Source of the DNA: Paracyclopina nana
Taxonomy: Eukaryota; Arthropoda; Copepoda; Cyclopoida; Cyclopettidae
Length of the DNA stretch: 64,000 nt
NCBI GenBank assembly: GCA_019096065.1
Contig: JAGUCH010000001.1
Coordinates: 16,368,001-16,432,000 of the forward strand
Reading direction: 5' to 3'
A program made the translations under genes and the position numbers. Position 1 is the stretch's first letter. The number at the start of each line of letters is the position of its first letter. The notes under the pieces were generated by a model, which saw only the letters and a program-made list of their open reading frames with translations, had not been told where the DNA came from and did not search any database. Below are positions 42,153-55,124 of the stretch, in pieces.

Positions 42153-45100
42153 TTTGTACAAACGTATGTATCACTGAAATACTTGCAGTTTTTTAAACAC
42201 TCGCTTCAGCCAAAAATGTATGCCAGCCGTTTCAGGTGGATGTCAGTGAGCAACTGAAATTCCTCGGGTTTCTCGGAGCCGAAGCGCCCGCTTTGCAACT
42301 CGGCTAACGCTACACACTGCAGGCGCAGCCCAAGCTAGGCTGTTGGTGATTTCAACGCGCGGAGCTCCACAGTTGAAGCAACAGTTTGAAGTTTGGGTTT
42401 CGGTTGGTCCTGTTGCTTCTGCAGCTCCTCAGACGGAGATAAATGACCTCTTAATCTACGAACAAAATGGCCGAGCTGTATATTACGGAGAAAAAAGCAT
42501 CTCTTCAAATTCGAATTCTTGCTGTGCGTGTGTCACATTTTGTAAACTGAAGCTGCAACACTTTCTTTTGTGCGTTGAGGAAGAGTTATGATACTACAAA
42601 TCACTAGTGTTGCTTCTTCTTCTCCTTCGCGATACCAATCAGCTACTTCTTGCGTTTTATGCACCCAAATTGCAGGGTTTGAGCTCTTCGAGGAAGCCCG
42701 AATGGCTTTTTCGTAGGAATTCACCATCTGGCATCATCGCCATGTTTTATTTCACGCCACCGTAGAAGATGGTTTTTAGCCTCCCAATAATTGGCTTTGC
42801 AGCCTAACGCAATGGACCTACAATTTGACAGCAGCACAACATGTTATTGAAGAGTCGTCCCAATGGCAAAATGATACAACTTGTACTGGCTGTCATGGTA
42901 CTATTAAAAAAATTGACGTTGATGCAACACACAACATTTTGCTAAGTTGACAGGCCAATCAACGTTCATGGAAAAATGCGGCGTCCCTTTTGAAAAACCA
43001 GTTTTTCTTCTTCTTCTTCTGCGTCTCGGTCTATTATTTGAACATTTCGGCTATTAGTTTTGTCGTAATTTCGCTTGATGCCGAAAGGCAAAACGCAGAA
43101 AGTCGAATGACCCTGGGCGATTTTTCACGTCAAAATTCGAATGAGTTGACCGCGAAAAAGTATCATCATCACTTTTGCGCGAGCCGCGCGCTTTTGTGCC
43201 TTATAACCCAATTTGCTCGGATTCATCCTCACATTTCGCTCCTTTTGACCGTGTTTTTCTCGTCACGAAAAATCTAGTACTCACTGCAAACTTTTAATTC
43301 GAATTTTAAAGGGCTTGCTCGAAGGGGTAAATATACGTGAGAATGGCGAAATTTGTTCTCGGGGGACATTTTCACAATGGGACATTTATCTAAATAATCA
43401 TCACAATCTGTCGTGACTTGCGACAAATGAAAAGGTGGCAACGACAATGGATATTTTTCACATTTGCCTCGTATCTTCTTACGAGCCATCTCTCGCATGA
43501 ATAATAATACTCAAGCATTCGCAGTGCAAGATGCCAGCAAGGACAGCAGCAATGCTCTGCGAAGCCACCTTTCAAAGAAATTCTATACTTCTGCTGCTGA
43601 CATTTGCCCAAAATGCGGGCATATATATTTTGACAGTTCCGCCTTTTTTCGAAGATTCTAAGCATGCTATGTGATCTGCGCGAGCGCATCTAAGGTCAAA
43701 TCTCCGAAGAGTAAAGAGCGCATTTGAGAACTGACCGCGTCCAAAAAAGTGATAAAAGTCAATGTTAATATATGTTACGCATATTCGCAAATTGCCCCAT
43801 CATGCAGAGAGTATTAGCGCAATTTGTTATTTGCAAAGAGCTGCGGGTTTTTTTTCTGCGAGGCGCATATAATATTCTGAATGCAAGTATTATGCAAAGG
43901 GAGCTCAAAAATAAAGAGGACAATTTACGAGCTGCACTAAGTGGGTTTTTCATGAGCAGAAACTGTTTGACATTTGCATAGTCGAAACACGACTTTTTAG
44001 TAGGGTAATAATGCAGAGAATAGCCTGCGAGTGTTATGTGGGATGATGACTAATAATAATGTTGCGGAGGTGTCCTGAGGGAGTTAAAAGGGGGGAGACC
44101 TCCCATCAGGAAATAACAGTATTAGTTTGCTCTGAAAAAAAATTGAAATCATTTAAAGACGCCCACAACTTAAACAAATATCTATGAAGATACTTCATAT
44201 AAAAGACATACATCAAACTTTTTCACGCTCTCTCTAAAATTAAAGCTTCAGAACTCAATTTGCCCATTGAGGTCTGTATTTATGCATTGGGAAGAGCCCA
44301 AATTTGATACAGCACGTGATCACATTTCCCAAGACCAGACAGGCCTTTAAGGACCCCTCATTTCTCAAGGCTAAAGTGTCCGCATCAAATTGCCATGATG
44401 CCTTCAAATCCGTGATAGTCTCTTTATACCTATAGTATATACCCAATTGGGATCAGACAAAGTACAGCAACTTTTCTAAATAGCATATACATGAATTGTT
44501 TTGGCTTTTTTCGCACCAGGAAAAAAGGTGCAACAAGACAGCTGTCTTTCTTGTGTTTATTCAAGGAATTAAGAAGTCGGATGCGCAAACGTTCAAAATC
44601 ATGCATCACGTCCATCAAGGAAGACCACATGCTACATGACACTTTCCTAGCAAAAACTATCATCTCCCAAAAATCGTGGCCTGCCTAGAGGAGTTAATAT
44701 CAGAGTGGAGATTTAGCTGTAGCACATCAGGTCAAAGGGAAGAATGATGCATCAAGGAAAATCTGCTTCAACTATCATTACAAGCCTTTTCTGCGACCAA
44801 TTGTCAAGAAAGGTCATTTTGCATATGCAATAGTAATGAGGCAGCCTTGAAAGGTGAATTAAAGCAAATTGAATTTTCGCTTAATGGACTCGCGCGGCTG
44901 CAAAGCGAGATGAGGTCATAATCATGAGTGTGCTCTTAGTTTTGCATCTGTTATTCTAATGCAACGTGAAATGAATATAAGCCTCTCGCTGCGTGTGCAA
45001 GATTAGAGTCCTTGTCTGCTTCCAGCTCAAGAAGGAATTTTCTTCCCCTTTGTCTTCCTTGTCATGTTGCCTTCTGGCAAGTTCAGCAAATTGATTGAAA

Positions 45101-45320
45101 TTTATACAACTGTCAAGCGGAATTATTACACCCACTGAAATGCCAATCTCTCTCATCTGCTGCATAAGTACGATATATGCTTTGTTGCTGTATACTATAA
45201 ATATATACGACGTTTTTCAACATATATTTAAAAGCAGCACACAATTAGCATTCAAACTCCACCTTTTTTAAGAACCATGCATGTGTGAGATATTTATGAT
45301 TTGCTCCATTTAAAAAATGG
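42153..45320. other. Rab23 upstream region and intergenic DNA
   Basis: The 150 bp just upstream of the Rab23 ATG are moderately GC-rich and presumably hold its promoter and 5' UTR. Beyond about 42800 the DNA is AT-rich, with only short frames lacking domains. No RNA gene or repeat family was recognised. Confidence 0.45.
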
Positions 45321-48007
45321 TCAATTGAAAAATTGATCTGCAATTACCAACTGGATGATGTCATCGATCAAATCTTCGTTGCCTTTGCCCAAAACCTTGA
45401 TCAGGTCGGAATAATCAATTTTCTCGTCTTCAGATTGCTCCAATTTGGCAATCATTCTGTACACTTTTAATAAGGCAGCAACTCCCACTTTTTGCTCCAG
45501 ATTCACGCGTTGCTTTTCCAGGTATTCAAATATGTTTGTGGCCATGCCAGCCTTGTAAACGATCTCCTCAGTCCACATTTCACTGTCGTCTCCACTCATC
45601 TTCTTCTGAGGTGAGGACATCAAGCTCTCCACTTCGAAATCATCTGAGTAGCTGGGATTGCTTGGAAAAAGCTCCTCTTCAGTTGGTAAAAGTGACTCAA
45701 GCGGAGTGAAAGTCAAATTGGGAAGAGAAAAACTTTTGCTCAGGAACTTGAAATAGTCGTCTAAAAAGTTAAAAATGAGGATTTTCCTTAGAAAGATGCA
45801 AAAAATAAAATATTTACCAATGTCAGCTTTGTCATTGGAAGCAGTTTCAGTATTTTCTTGGTTGTCAGAAGTTTCTTCTTCCTCAAGGGAGCTCGTACTT
45901 GTCTCATCACTCTCTATAACAAATTAAATTAGCTTGATGCACTTTTCATAATTTTAAAAAAATAGCTTACTGTTCCTTTGGTTTTCGTTGATTTCTGAGG
46001 AAACATCCGAGTTGAGCTGAAACTCAATGAGCGTTGTGACCTCAGTGCTGGGCGATTTATCGTTACTATTGTCATAAACCAGGGCATTCCTTTAAAAATA
46101 AGTGGAACGAATTGTAATTAAGCCAAGATATGTACTTATACGCACTGTTTTGGACCCAAGCAAATGAGATTTTTCAAGGATTCGAGCATTCCGGATGACC
46201 TCCTCCGCATCAACTGAGCGAAGCTCCCTCGTTTTCCAAGCTGATCCGGAGTGATGGACTCTCTCTTTCTTTTCTGCGAAAAAAACCGCAGAGGAATCAT
46301 GGTGACGTCATTGTCATCATCGAATTCCTCCACATGTTTCTTCTCGTCATTTGCATCGTTGTTCATGTCTTTGGCAAGGTACATGTCTGAGTTAGCAGCC
46401 TTCTTGCCACACTGCTGATACAGACAGGTCCATCTGGATTCCGGATTCATTCCGGAGCTATTTGTGATTTCAGCCAAATTACTCCGAGCTCTGCCATATT
46501 TCTCATATAAATGCCTCCTCTCTTTTGCACTCATCATCCGGATCTCCTTGAGTTTCTTCAAATATTCGCCCTCGGAAAATTCCTCTTCTTGCCCAGCACT
46601 GTTTTCTTCCCGCAACTTTTTGCCCTCTGTGAGCAGTTGAATGAAAGGATTTTGACGCTTCAAAAGGGAAAGCACATTCTTCTTTTGTCCTGGATTGGTG
46701 TTCATCACTTCAATGTTGCTGCACAGCGCCCTGCAACATTAAGAAATGGCGTGATCAAAGTTCTGCCTAACTATGTCATATCCTCTCTTCGTGTACGGAG
46801 CTAATCAAGGCTCACTCGTCAACATGCAAAAAGAAAGCTCACATTGCACAAATAGGCATGTCCTCAATACTATATTTACTCACTCTGAATTCCTCCTCAT
46901 TTTCGATCCTCTGCGGTTGTAAACGTTTTGGGCTCGTTTTGTCTGTAGAGCTCGGTTATGGTGATGCTGGTGGGGATGATTGACTGGCGGCTTGTTCCAC
47001 TCAATTTCAATTTTCTGTATGAAACCCATTCTTAGAATAGTGTTCAATGATGGCCGATCCAGGGGATTCTTCTTGAGCATTGAGCCTATTAAATTCTTTG
47101 TTTCGTAGCTGTATTTCGATGGCACAGCGGGGTACGTTCCCTTCAGTATCCTTAACATGAGGTTCTTCAGACATCCGGATTCGAAAGCATGCCTCAATGT
47201 TGCCAACTCGTACAAAACGCAACCCATGGCCCAAATGTCCGACTTGTTGTTGTAGGGCTTATTCTCCCAGACCTCGGGGCTCAAGTAGTAGGGTGTGCCA
47301 ATGCAAGTTTTGGCATACTCAGACGTGCCATCCATGATCTTGGCAATGCCAAAGTCTCCCAATTTGATGAACCTCTGCTGGAAAAGGACTATATAAATAT
47401 ATATATAAAATATATAGATTTTTTGCTCAAGATACCTGATTTCCGGGCCCTCCACATATGAAGATATTCTGCGTTTTGATATCTCGGTGCAGGATTTTCC
47501 TTTCGTGGATGTATTGCACTGCTCTGCATAATTGCACAAAGTAGGTGAGGATGACATTCTCCGGAAACAGCCTGCATCTTTGCCGGTTGATCTTTGTATA
47601 GAGGTCTCCTCCATCGCAGTACTCCATGACGATGAAAAATGACCTAATAGAAACGCACCTAAAGTGTAGATGTCGAGAAAGAAGAAGAGCACACTTGAAA
47701 GTCGAGCACACGAAGGAGAAGGACACACAGCCACTTTTTAAATAATTTATCATGCAAATTTGGAAAGAATAAATTGTACTCACCCAATGTTGTCTGAAAA
47801 GGAGTCGACGTACTGCACGATATTGGAGTGATTCAATTTGGAAAGCAGCTCCACATCTTTGGCCACATCTTGCCTTTCTTTGGTGCTCATACGAGACACT
47901 TTAATCTCTTTGAGCACGTGCGTATGCCTACTTTTGCGGTTCACAGTCAAGTAGACATTCCCAAAGGAGCCTTGGCCAATTTTGCGCTTCACCTCGTACC
48001 TATCCAT
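45321..48007 (-). CDS. NIMA-related kinase, Nek1-like
   Basis: Seven exons, 48007-47784, 47643-47436, 47377-46884, 46730-46146, 46089-45971, 45913-45818 and 45760-45321, give 721 residues. The kinase domain occupies about 4-260: glycine loop GQGSFGNVY, Lys in HVLKEIKV, catalytic [11 protein letters not shown] as GDFGIAKI, and SPE preceded by [20 protein letters not shown], which is close to Nek1/Nek5. A charged, partly coiled tail follows ([20 protein letters not shown]), then acidic Ser-rich sequence. The C-terminus ([17 protein letters not shown]) resembles the conserved end of Nek1. Nek1 family kinases act at cilia, centrosomes and in DNA-damage signalling. The tail is shorter than in vertebrate Nek1. 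Exon 4 uses a GTGCGT donor; exon 3 may begin three bases later at a duplicated CAG acceptor. Confidence 0.88.
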
Positions 48008-48507
48008 TTCTGCGGATTTTCCCCAACTGATGGCAGCTGGTTATAAAGTATTTTGGCCACGTGGATTAGCAAGCTACTCCTGCTGCTACTCTTGATTGCT
48101 CTTTTGTCCTCATTTCCTAGATACGGACTGCTTACTAGTAGATGTACTGGTATGAAAGTGCAACTGTTTGGCCGATATTCCGAGGACAGGGTGGCTCTTG
48201 TAAAAGTGGCTGTAAATATGTCACCCCACCAGAAAAAAGAACGCATGTGAAGCCATGTCTGGTCGGGCTTTTTGAAAGCAAGCCAAGCCAGCGAGGGGAA
48301 GATGAAGAACTTTTCACGAGTTGACACTTGAAGGAAGGGGAAGAAGACTTTGGTTGGTATTTAACTTGTGTATTATTTCTAGTGTGGTATACATAACTTT
48401 TTAATGACTGTGTTATAGTAGCGCAGCACAAAACGATGGGGTGTAATTTGCGGCACATGTAGCACGCACGCAACAGTATAATCAAGGGTAAGTGAAAACA
48501 CGTGGCG

Positions 48508-49187
48508 CTATTTTGCCATCAGACGATCAATGCTAAATGGATTTCCCTTATCTGCTACCACGATTGTTGACATTGTTTGTGGGGGTGAATTCGACTTCTG
48601 ACTTGGACTGTCTACTGCATTCTTGGAAGGAGTTGTTGGTAGACGTCGTTTTCGTCTCCTAAAACCACGCAGTTTTTTGAAAAGGCTTCCTATTATTTGC
48701 TATATGGTTACCTGAAATTGCCCGGCTCAAACATGTCATTAGCAGCCTCAGATAAAGTCCAAAAGCTGCCCTTTCCGGATCTTCGTTTGTCCTTGGCCAA
48801 CTTAATGAAGCAATCATTGAGGCTCAGATTGTGTCGTATGCTATTTTGCCAGCCTTGCCGGTTCATTCTGTAGTAGGGGAATTTGTCCATAACAAAGTTG
48901 TAAATCTGACGAGTATTTCTTAGAAAAAAGTAGATGTGGTTCAGCTGATGAATTTTTACTTGGTTCAGGGTCATTTTCCTATCAGGTCTGGATGAAATGG
49001 CCATGGTGATCAAGGCAATGTATGAATAGGGAGGCTTTTGCCAATAAGCACTCGGGCCGAAAGAAAGTGGGCTCAAATGAGCTCCGGAATGACAAGTGAT
49101 TGTCTCAGGTCGTATCCATAACAGCGGATTACGCAACAAATCTTCCGCCCTAGGAGATAATTTTGGATGATGCGAATTAGTGTGCAA
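48508..49187 (-). CDS. FoxL1: Forkhead transcription factor, FoxL1-like
   Basis: Exons 49187-48960, 48905-48712 and 48658-48508 give about 190 residues from the first base of the open frame; no in-frame ATG was found, so the true start is probably in an upstream exon. The forkhead domain is complete: [17 protein letters not shown], then TLNQ joined to [37 protein letters not shown] and [14 protein letters not shown]. The run MAISS and MDKFPYYR fit the fly FoxL1 gene fd64A. The C-terminus has an EH1-like repressor motif ([11 protein letters not shown]), as FoxL1 does. FoxC lies 8 kb away, matching ancestral linkage. The 54-bp intron inside the domain (48959-48906) has no stop and could be misread as coding. 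FoxQ2 is the main alternative. Confidence 0.78.
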
Positions 49188-51805
49188 TAATTGATAGCAA
49201 TTACATAGAGGCTTGTGTGTGGTGAAAAAGCCTCAAGTCCATGTTCGCCTGCTCACCGCAAATTGCCAACTACTTAGTGTAAAGTGAAACATTCTAAGGT
49301 CTACTTTGAAAAGGTCCAAATGTCTATTTTGATACAAAATGTTTTCCACACGTCGTCACAGATTTACCGTACAAGTCCATAAATTGAGTGGGAGGTTGCG
49401 TGACGCAAAAACAGTTTGTAACGCTTAAAAAGCCTGCTTTCTAATTAATATGCATTTTTATTAATGCGGAGCTCATAATTAAGCCGTTACCTGATTTGGC
49501 GGAGTTATACGGTATTCGTGGTGGGCTGTTTATGTAGATTGGCTTCTGTTAGTATTTTTGTTTGACTTCATCACATGACTTCGGCCTTTTTCGGGCTGGA
49601 AAAGGAAATATTTACTCTCGGCACAGGGGGCTCGTTTTTCACCGAATGCCTGTGCTCCACAAGAAAGCGTATATCACGTTGCTGCAACCAGGACAAAGAC
49701 ACCCGAAATCCACCATAATTAGCCAGCATTGAGCGATCTTGTGATCTGGCTTGTTATGCATAATTTTAATTTTGAAGGCAACCAAATATTTTCTTAATTA
49801 ATTCTTCCCAGGATGGAAAAAGAAGAGATCCTTGTTCTCTAGTGAGCAGGCAAGAAGACCAAAACAAACTGAATTTTTGGCGAATTTCTTTCGTCTTTCA
49901 TCAAGGCAATTTACGAGCTGACTCCCAACGGAGGTCAAGAGAAGCCGCGAAAGCGTCTGGAATAGTATTAAAGTTTTTGGGGAAATCTGAGCAATGCGTG
50001 TTAATTTCAATTTGTCTGCTCCCGAGAAAGATGCTAATGAGGATCGCAGCAAGGTCAGGCACCAAATGTTCCCATATTGCGAGCTCCGCTATATTGTCAA
50101 GTGCCATTTGCTGGACTTGAACGCATGCCCAGGTGCAACAGCACTTTTCTGCCATTTAAAAATGTCGACGAGAGACCGCGGACCGATTTGACCAGAATGG
50201 ATTTTAAAAATGCTCTCGATGGCCAGGTGTGTTTTCTTTGGGGTTCCTCCACCCACGAGATTCATCATGATTTCACGAAAAAAAAATGCAGACGCCCTGC
50301 AGAATGCGAGCACTGTGAGGCGACTTCCGCGCAAAATCCCCTATGAAGAAAGTATCATATAAGAGCTTTGCATAATTCTGAATTGGTTAGAGAATTAATT
50401 TCTTTTCACCGCTTACTCCCGCTGTGCAGTGAGTACAGTGCGGTGCTAATGTTGAATTGAATAAGATGTTGGAAGCTTGAAAAATTATTTGTGGGACATT
50501 TAAATGTTGCCGACACAAGCAAGCTATTTTTTCACAATATAAATTACCTCGCATCAAGCTGTTTTACAGCAGATGTACAAATAAAGTTATGAGCGGGAAT
50601 CCGCTTTTTCCGCCGCGCCGCGATGGCGAGCAGCTCCAAATAGAAAGATTAGGCACACCTCAAAAAAATCTATGTTTCATATCCGCAAATCGATTTTTAA
50701 AAGATTAATCTATTGAACTCAAAGCGTTTAATTTTTTCTTTAAAAGTTGTATTTTTACTCAATTTTTTGTACCATGCATTTTTTTTCAGTCAGATTGCCA
50801 CATGTAAAACATGCATGATTTATCATCCTGGGAAACCTTGCTTAAATCCGAGTGAAAGTGTTAAAAATCACGCCTCTTTTCTCCCTGTTTATGCTCCATA
50901 TAATTGTTTGTCATCTGAAAAATCCGTGGAATCCAATTATCCAGTGCCAGGTGTCAGTCATCCCGTTATCAATTGAGATGAGCAATTTATATCGTCAATA
51001 GAGTACGCACAGAGATGACAAAGTGATGTTGGTTTTTCGCATTCCAATACCCTTTTTCTTTGTAAAGAGGATTTTCGAGCTACTTCAAAATTCAATGGAC
51101 GGAGTGGATATATCCGCGCACGCAGTAGTAGCTACGGAAGGCTTGAATTTTCTCCCTTTGGCAAGCTTTTGTCACTTTACTTGGGGCGCGAAGAAAGAAT
51201 CGACTGACTTCCTCCTAAAAAAGGTAACGATTGCCTTTTTTGCTTTACATTTATAACGGCATTTTTCATGCAATTCATTGATTAATTTCTATCAGTGTAA
51301 TAAGCTTTGCTAATCACGCAATTTTTAAATACGAAAAAAGATGGTTAAATTCCCTATTAAAAAGCTCATAAAAAGTCCTTATTTTGAGTCCTAAGCATGC
51401 CTTGGTCAAACCATAAATTGGTGCTTCAGAAATGAGCTTCGTTCTAATTCTTAAGAGTGAGGCATTACAATGGCTGAAAATAACAGTGATTGGTTTTTAA
51501 AAGCCATCAATTTCATATTGTGGTATTATTGGCCGTGCAGGAATAATGGTGGAAGAATGATCACTTTTGTGATGTATTCCCTACATAATAGGGGTGGAGT
51601 ATTTGGTTCCAAATTGAGCGCCCCAACATCACACGGGAGGTCTATTGTGCTAATGCCATTCAACCCTCTTTCACGCTCCGGGGTTTAATACAGAATTGCT
51701 CAGGGATAATCCCCAAGACTACTGGCCAAGCTCAATTTGCTGCTCATCTCGTACTACGAGATCGGTGAGGCTTGTCAATGCAATCACGAGACAACTCTTT
51801 GCACC

Positions 51806-51985
51806 CAAGGAATGTCATGCCACAAGCCAGAAATAATTGTCACTTAATCCAAAAATTTCTTGCCAAATAGGTAAGAATTATTTTTAACTGTTCAAGGAAT
51901 TTCGTGCCACAGGCCAAAAATAATTCTCGCAGAATCCGAAATTTTCCAGCTATTTTAAAGGTAAGAATTTTTATTTATTCTTTAC
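51806..51985. repeat. Imperfect direct repeat, about 88-bp unit
   Basis: CAAGGAATGTCATGCCACA at 51806 recurs as CAAGGAATTTCGTGCCACA at 51893. Similarity continues through AATAATT and AGGTAAGAATT. The copies are diverged, so the duplication is old. Confidence 0.6.
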
Positions 51986-52797
51986 CAACAGCATGAAATT
52001 GTGCCTTTTTAAAGTTGAAAGTTAGGAGCTTAAAAGTGAGTGAAATGGGCTGCTTATCACTTTTATCTGGCATTCAGAGTAGCGGTTCTCAACCACATTC
52101 CCATCATATTTGTCTGAATGCTCGGAATTTCACATTTGAATTTGACAAAAGGAGATTTGGCAACTTTCTCCCTTCGGCTCATTGTGTGAGCGCCACAATT
52201 TAATTCCATTATCAATGGATGCAAATCAAAGAGAGGAAGTTGATGATCCAGTTATCTCCACGAGACAGACATTGAATTTCTATAACGGGAAGGAAATTCG
52301 CGGTCATTTCACGGCTCGAGAAAACAAAAACAAATGCTCAATTTTCCGTGATCTAATTACACTACTTCACACTCCTGCTATCTAAATATTGTCTCAGTGG
52401 TCAGCAGAAAAACACCAAAAGCATGTGCCAAAATGAAATGCGACGGTGTCACCCGATCCAAAAATCGTACCCACCATATACTTTTCAATAATAGTAAGAT
52501 TTTTTTTAGCAAAAAGACCGATTTTTGGCTACAAATCTAGGTGAAGAGCTAAACTACATTGAAAAATACTATTTCAAAGTTTTAAAAATTAGGGGTAGTT
52601 TACTAGTGAAAAGATAAGAGTATTTACAGTCCGACTCCTGAAACCGCACCAAATGTAAACAAGCCTTAGCGCGGCTTGGCTGTGCGGCTGTTGCGTTTTC
52701 CGTGGGGGCAACCTGTATAATTGTGCAATTTCTTCAGTTGCATGTTTCTAAGCACAAAATTGGAGTGGCTTTTATTAGCTGAATGCTACAGGTGGAA

Positions 52798-52817
52798 GTG
52801 TGTGTGTGTGTGTGTGT
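52798..52817. repeat. (GT)10 microsatellite
   Basis: Ten uninterrupted GT units, flanked by unique sequence. Confidence 0.9.
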
Positions 52818-53012
52818 TCAAGAAGATAGAGTAGGCCTTAATAACATAATAGCCGAGGAACGAGCTTCCTCACGCCTCGTTTACAGTGTTTTCACAGACA
52901 ACATTGGCAAGCGGTGTATCCTGTTTTGACTTAAAACATTGTCGATGATTTCGACAAATGTTTATCTACTGAGAGGGTTATTGCTACATATTAGGCACTC
53001 GCTACGCAAACA

Positions 53013-53772
53013 TCAATCACAAATCTTTTTAATCAACACCTCAAGAGGCTCCAGCTCGCGCTCGTCCACCAGCTCGAACTCCTTGACGAAGTAGTAGAAA
53101 TGCCTAAAAAGCGTGTTCCCATGGGCCTCGGCGTTCAAATGGTCGAGCTCCCTGATCCGGTCAAAGTGGTGGATGTAGACGTGGACAAACACTCGGTACA
53201 TCCTGCTCAGGATCTTGACGCAAGTCTTCTTAAAGTTTTTCGGGAATTCCACCGAGCAATCTCGCGGAAACATGGACTCGTCGAAAATCTGATGTTCCAC
53301 CCACTCGAACAGCAGCTTGATGTACTCGCGCGCTGGCAAGGCCTCGGGTTTCTGCATCATTTGAATAAGTAAAATATCCAGTTAAGAGTAATACAGGGAA
53401 ACCTTGAATTTCATCCCGTCTTGCCATTTGTATTCGTATTTGGGCCCGCCTGTCATCGTGGGGCACGACTGCTCGGTGCACACTTCGCTCACGAGGCTGT
53501 AAAAAAGCTGGATCCTATTCAAAAAGTCCACCACGTGCACCGCCAACCAATCTTCAAAAGTGACCTGGTCCTTCAATTTCACCGCTTCTTTGGGGCATTC
53601 GCCGTTATTGATGGATTCCTTTAGATTAAAAAAATTTAATGTTTAACTCCATCAGGAAAATACATACCTGGGTCTCTTTGTAGAGCGAGTATCGCAAAGT
53701 GCCTTCGGTGAACTTTTTCTTCCTCAAAGCTGTGGCATCGTTCCCCTTCAACTTGCCTATAAATCCAGCCAT
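53013..53772 (-). CDS. MOB kinase activator, MOB3-like
   Basis: Three exons, 53772-53668, 53618-53403 and 53351-53013, give 219 residues, the normal MOB length. The fold markers are present: AVHVVDFLNRIQLFY, the Cys pair in EVCTEQSCPTMTGGPKYEY, KWQDG, FPKNFKKTCVKILSRMYRVF and the His pair in HVYIHHFDRI, which together bind zinc. The sequence KFxxGTxR near the N-terminus and the ELEPLEVL ending favour MOB3 over MOB1, MOB2 or MOB4. MOB proteins are adaptors of NDR/LATS kinases in Hippo-type signalling; MOB3 members bind MST1 in mammals. The gene lies between the two forkhead genes. Confidence 0.9.
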
Positions 53773-55124
53773 TTTGACAGCAGTCAACGACGACACGACG
53801 ACTAATTTCTCAGAAGAAGTGAAACGTGATAAGACGAATTTCCGGCAAGAAGTGATAAATGGAGAAGCTAGCAGATGTGAAATAATTGTCCTGCTCAATT
53901 AAACATGGCACCACTTCTCGAGAGTACTTTGCCTACGGGCCTCAATAGTAGTGGATTTATTGCTGCCACAGCCGTGAGCTATTGGTGTTTTGATAAGGAT
54001 CCCTCATCATCATCCGCCACCAGCTCCGCAGCCATTGTGAAAGTCAGAATCCAATATGGCTGCATTTAAGCCTTTTACTGCATATAGAACTGAAATTGAT
54101 TTTGCAGCTCTAGCAGATTCCAAAATTAATTTTTGCGAGACGAATGCGACCAAAAACTCATGTTTAGCCGTAATTCTCGGCCTGCGAATGCTACCATATG
54201 ATGGTGTTTTCATAAGGAGATTCCTGCCAAACAAGAGACGTTTTGCAGCCACAAAATTCGGATATACACTAGAGCAATCGTACATCTACAGCAAATCACT
54301 TATTTTTCATACATAAAGGAGGAAACGCATTAATGAAAAATAATTAAAATGTTAGAGTATCTTTTAGGAGTGACGCGCAAAAGTAGCTCGGTTCCAGTGA
54401 GTCTGGTAGATGCGAAATTGGAATTCCTCTCAAGTGGTGGAGTCATGAATGATGGAAGAGGGCAAAAATGCCAGCTCGTAAGCAAAATGTTTTTGCTGAG
54501 CAACCGACCAACCGTTTGCTGCCAAGTGGGGAGTGGCCCGTGTTCACGAGGACGAGCCACTTGATGACGTTGGACAAGTGGCCACTTCACTTAGCTTCAG
54601 ATGTGGAAGAGGGATCTTCACCGCAGCCACAAAAGTGCATAAAAGAAGCAGCCATCCATTTGGAATTTGGGAATAGACCCAAATCCCTTTGGTCATGCAC
54701 TGAACATGTTCAGCTCTACCTTTTCGAAAAATGAATTCCAAGGCCTGGATGACGGAATCCCCACTTTTTTCTGAAGGGTAGCTTAATCGCCAGCTGGTGG
54801 TGGAAAAATCTGCTGCTGTTGGTGAATGGTGCTCAGCTCATCAAGCTGCTTTTATATTCGATGGTGGCCACTGAAAAAACAATCCATTGAAAAGAAGGGG
54901 GGAGTGGAGCAGAGCAGCCAAATATTCTAAATAAGAGTGGTGGTTGGTAATCAATATCTGCGTATTGGAAAGGATGGCGTGGAGCTGCATAACCGCCTCT
55001 TTTCACTCCTTCTCCTTTCCACTGCTTTTCAAAGAGAAGTAGATGAGTGCTTTCACTTATGCTATCCATAAGTACACTAGCCGAAATATCCCTATTGAAA
55101 AATTACGCTAAACACAACAGAATT

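Larger units (their letters stand above)
49188..53012. other. Intergenic stretch without a supportable gene
   Basis: AT-rich DNA with short frames only, none with domain or splice support. It contains one imperfect direct repeat (51806-51985) and a (GT)10 microsatellite (52798-52817). Enhancers of the flanking Fox genes may lie here, but nothing specific is visible. Confidence 0.45.

Noticed and set aside
48508-49187. FoxQ2 as identity of the minus-strand forkhead gene
   Set aside because: Domain sequence and C-terminal FSID motif fit FoxL1 at least as well, and linkage to FoxC favours FoxL1.
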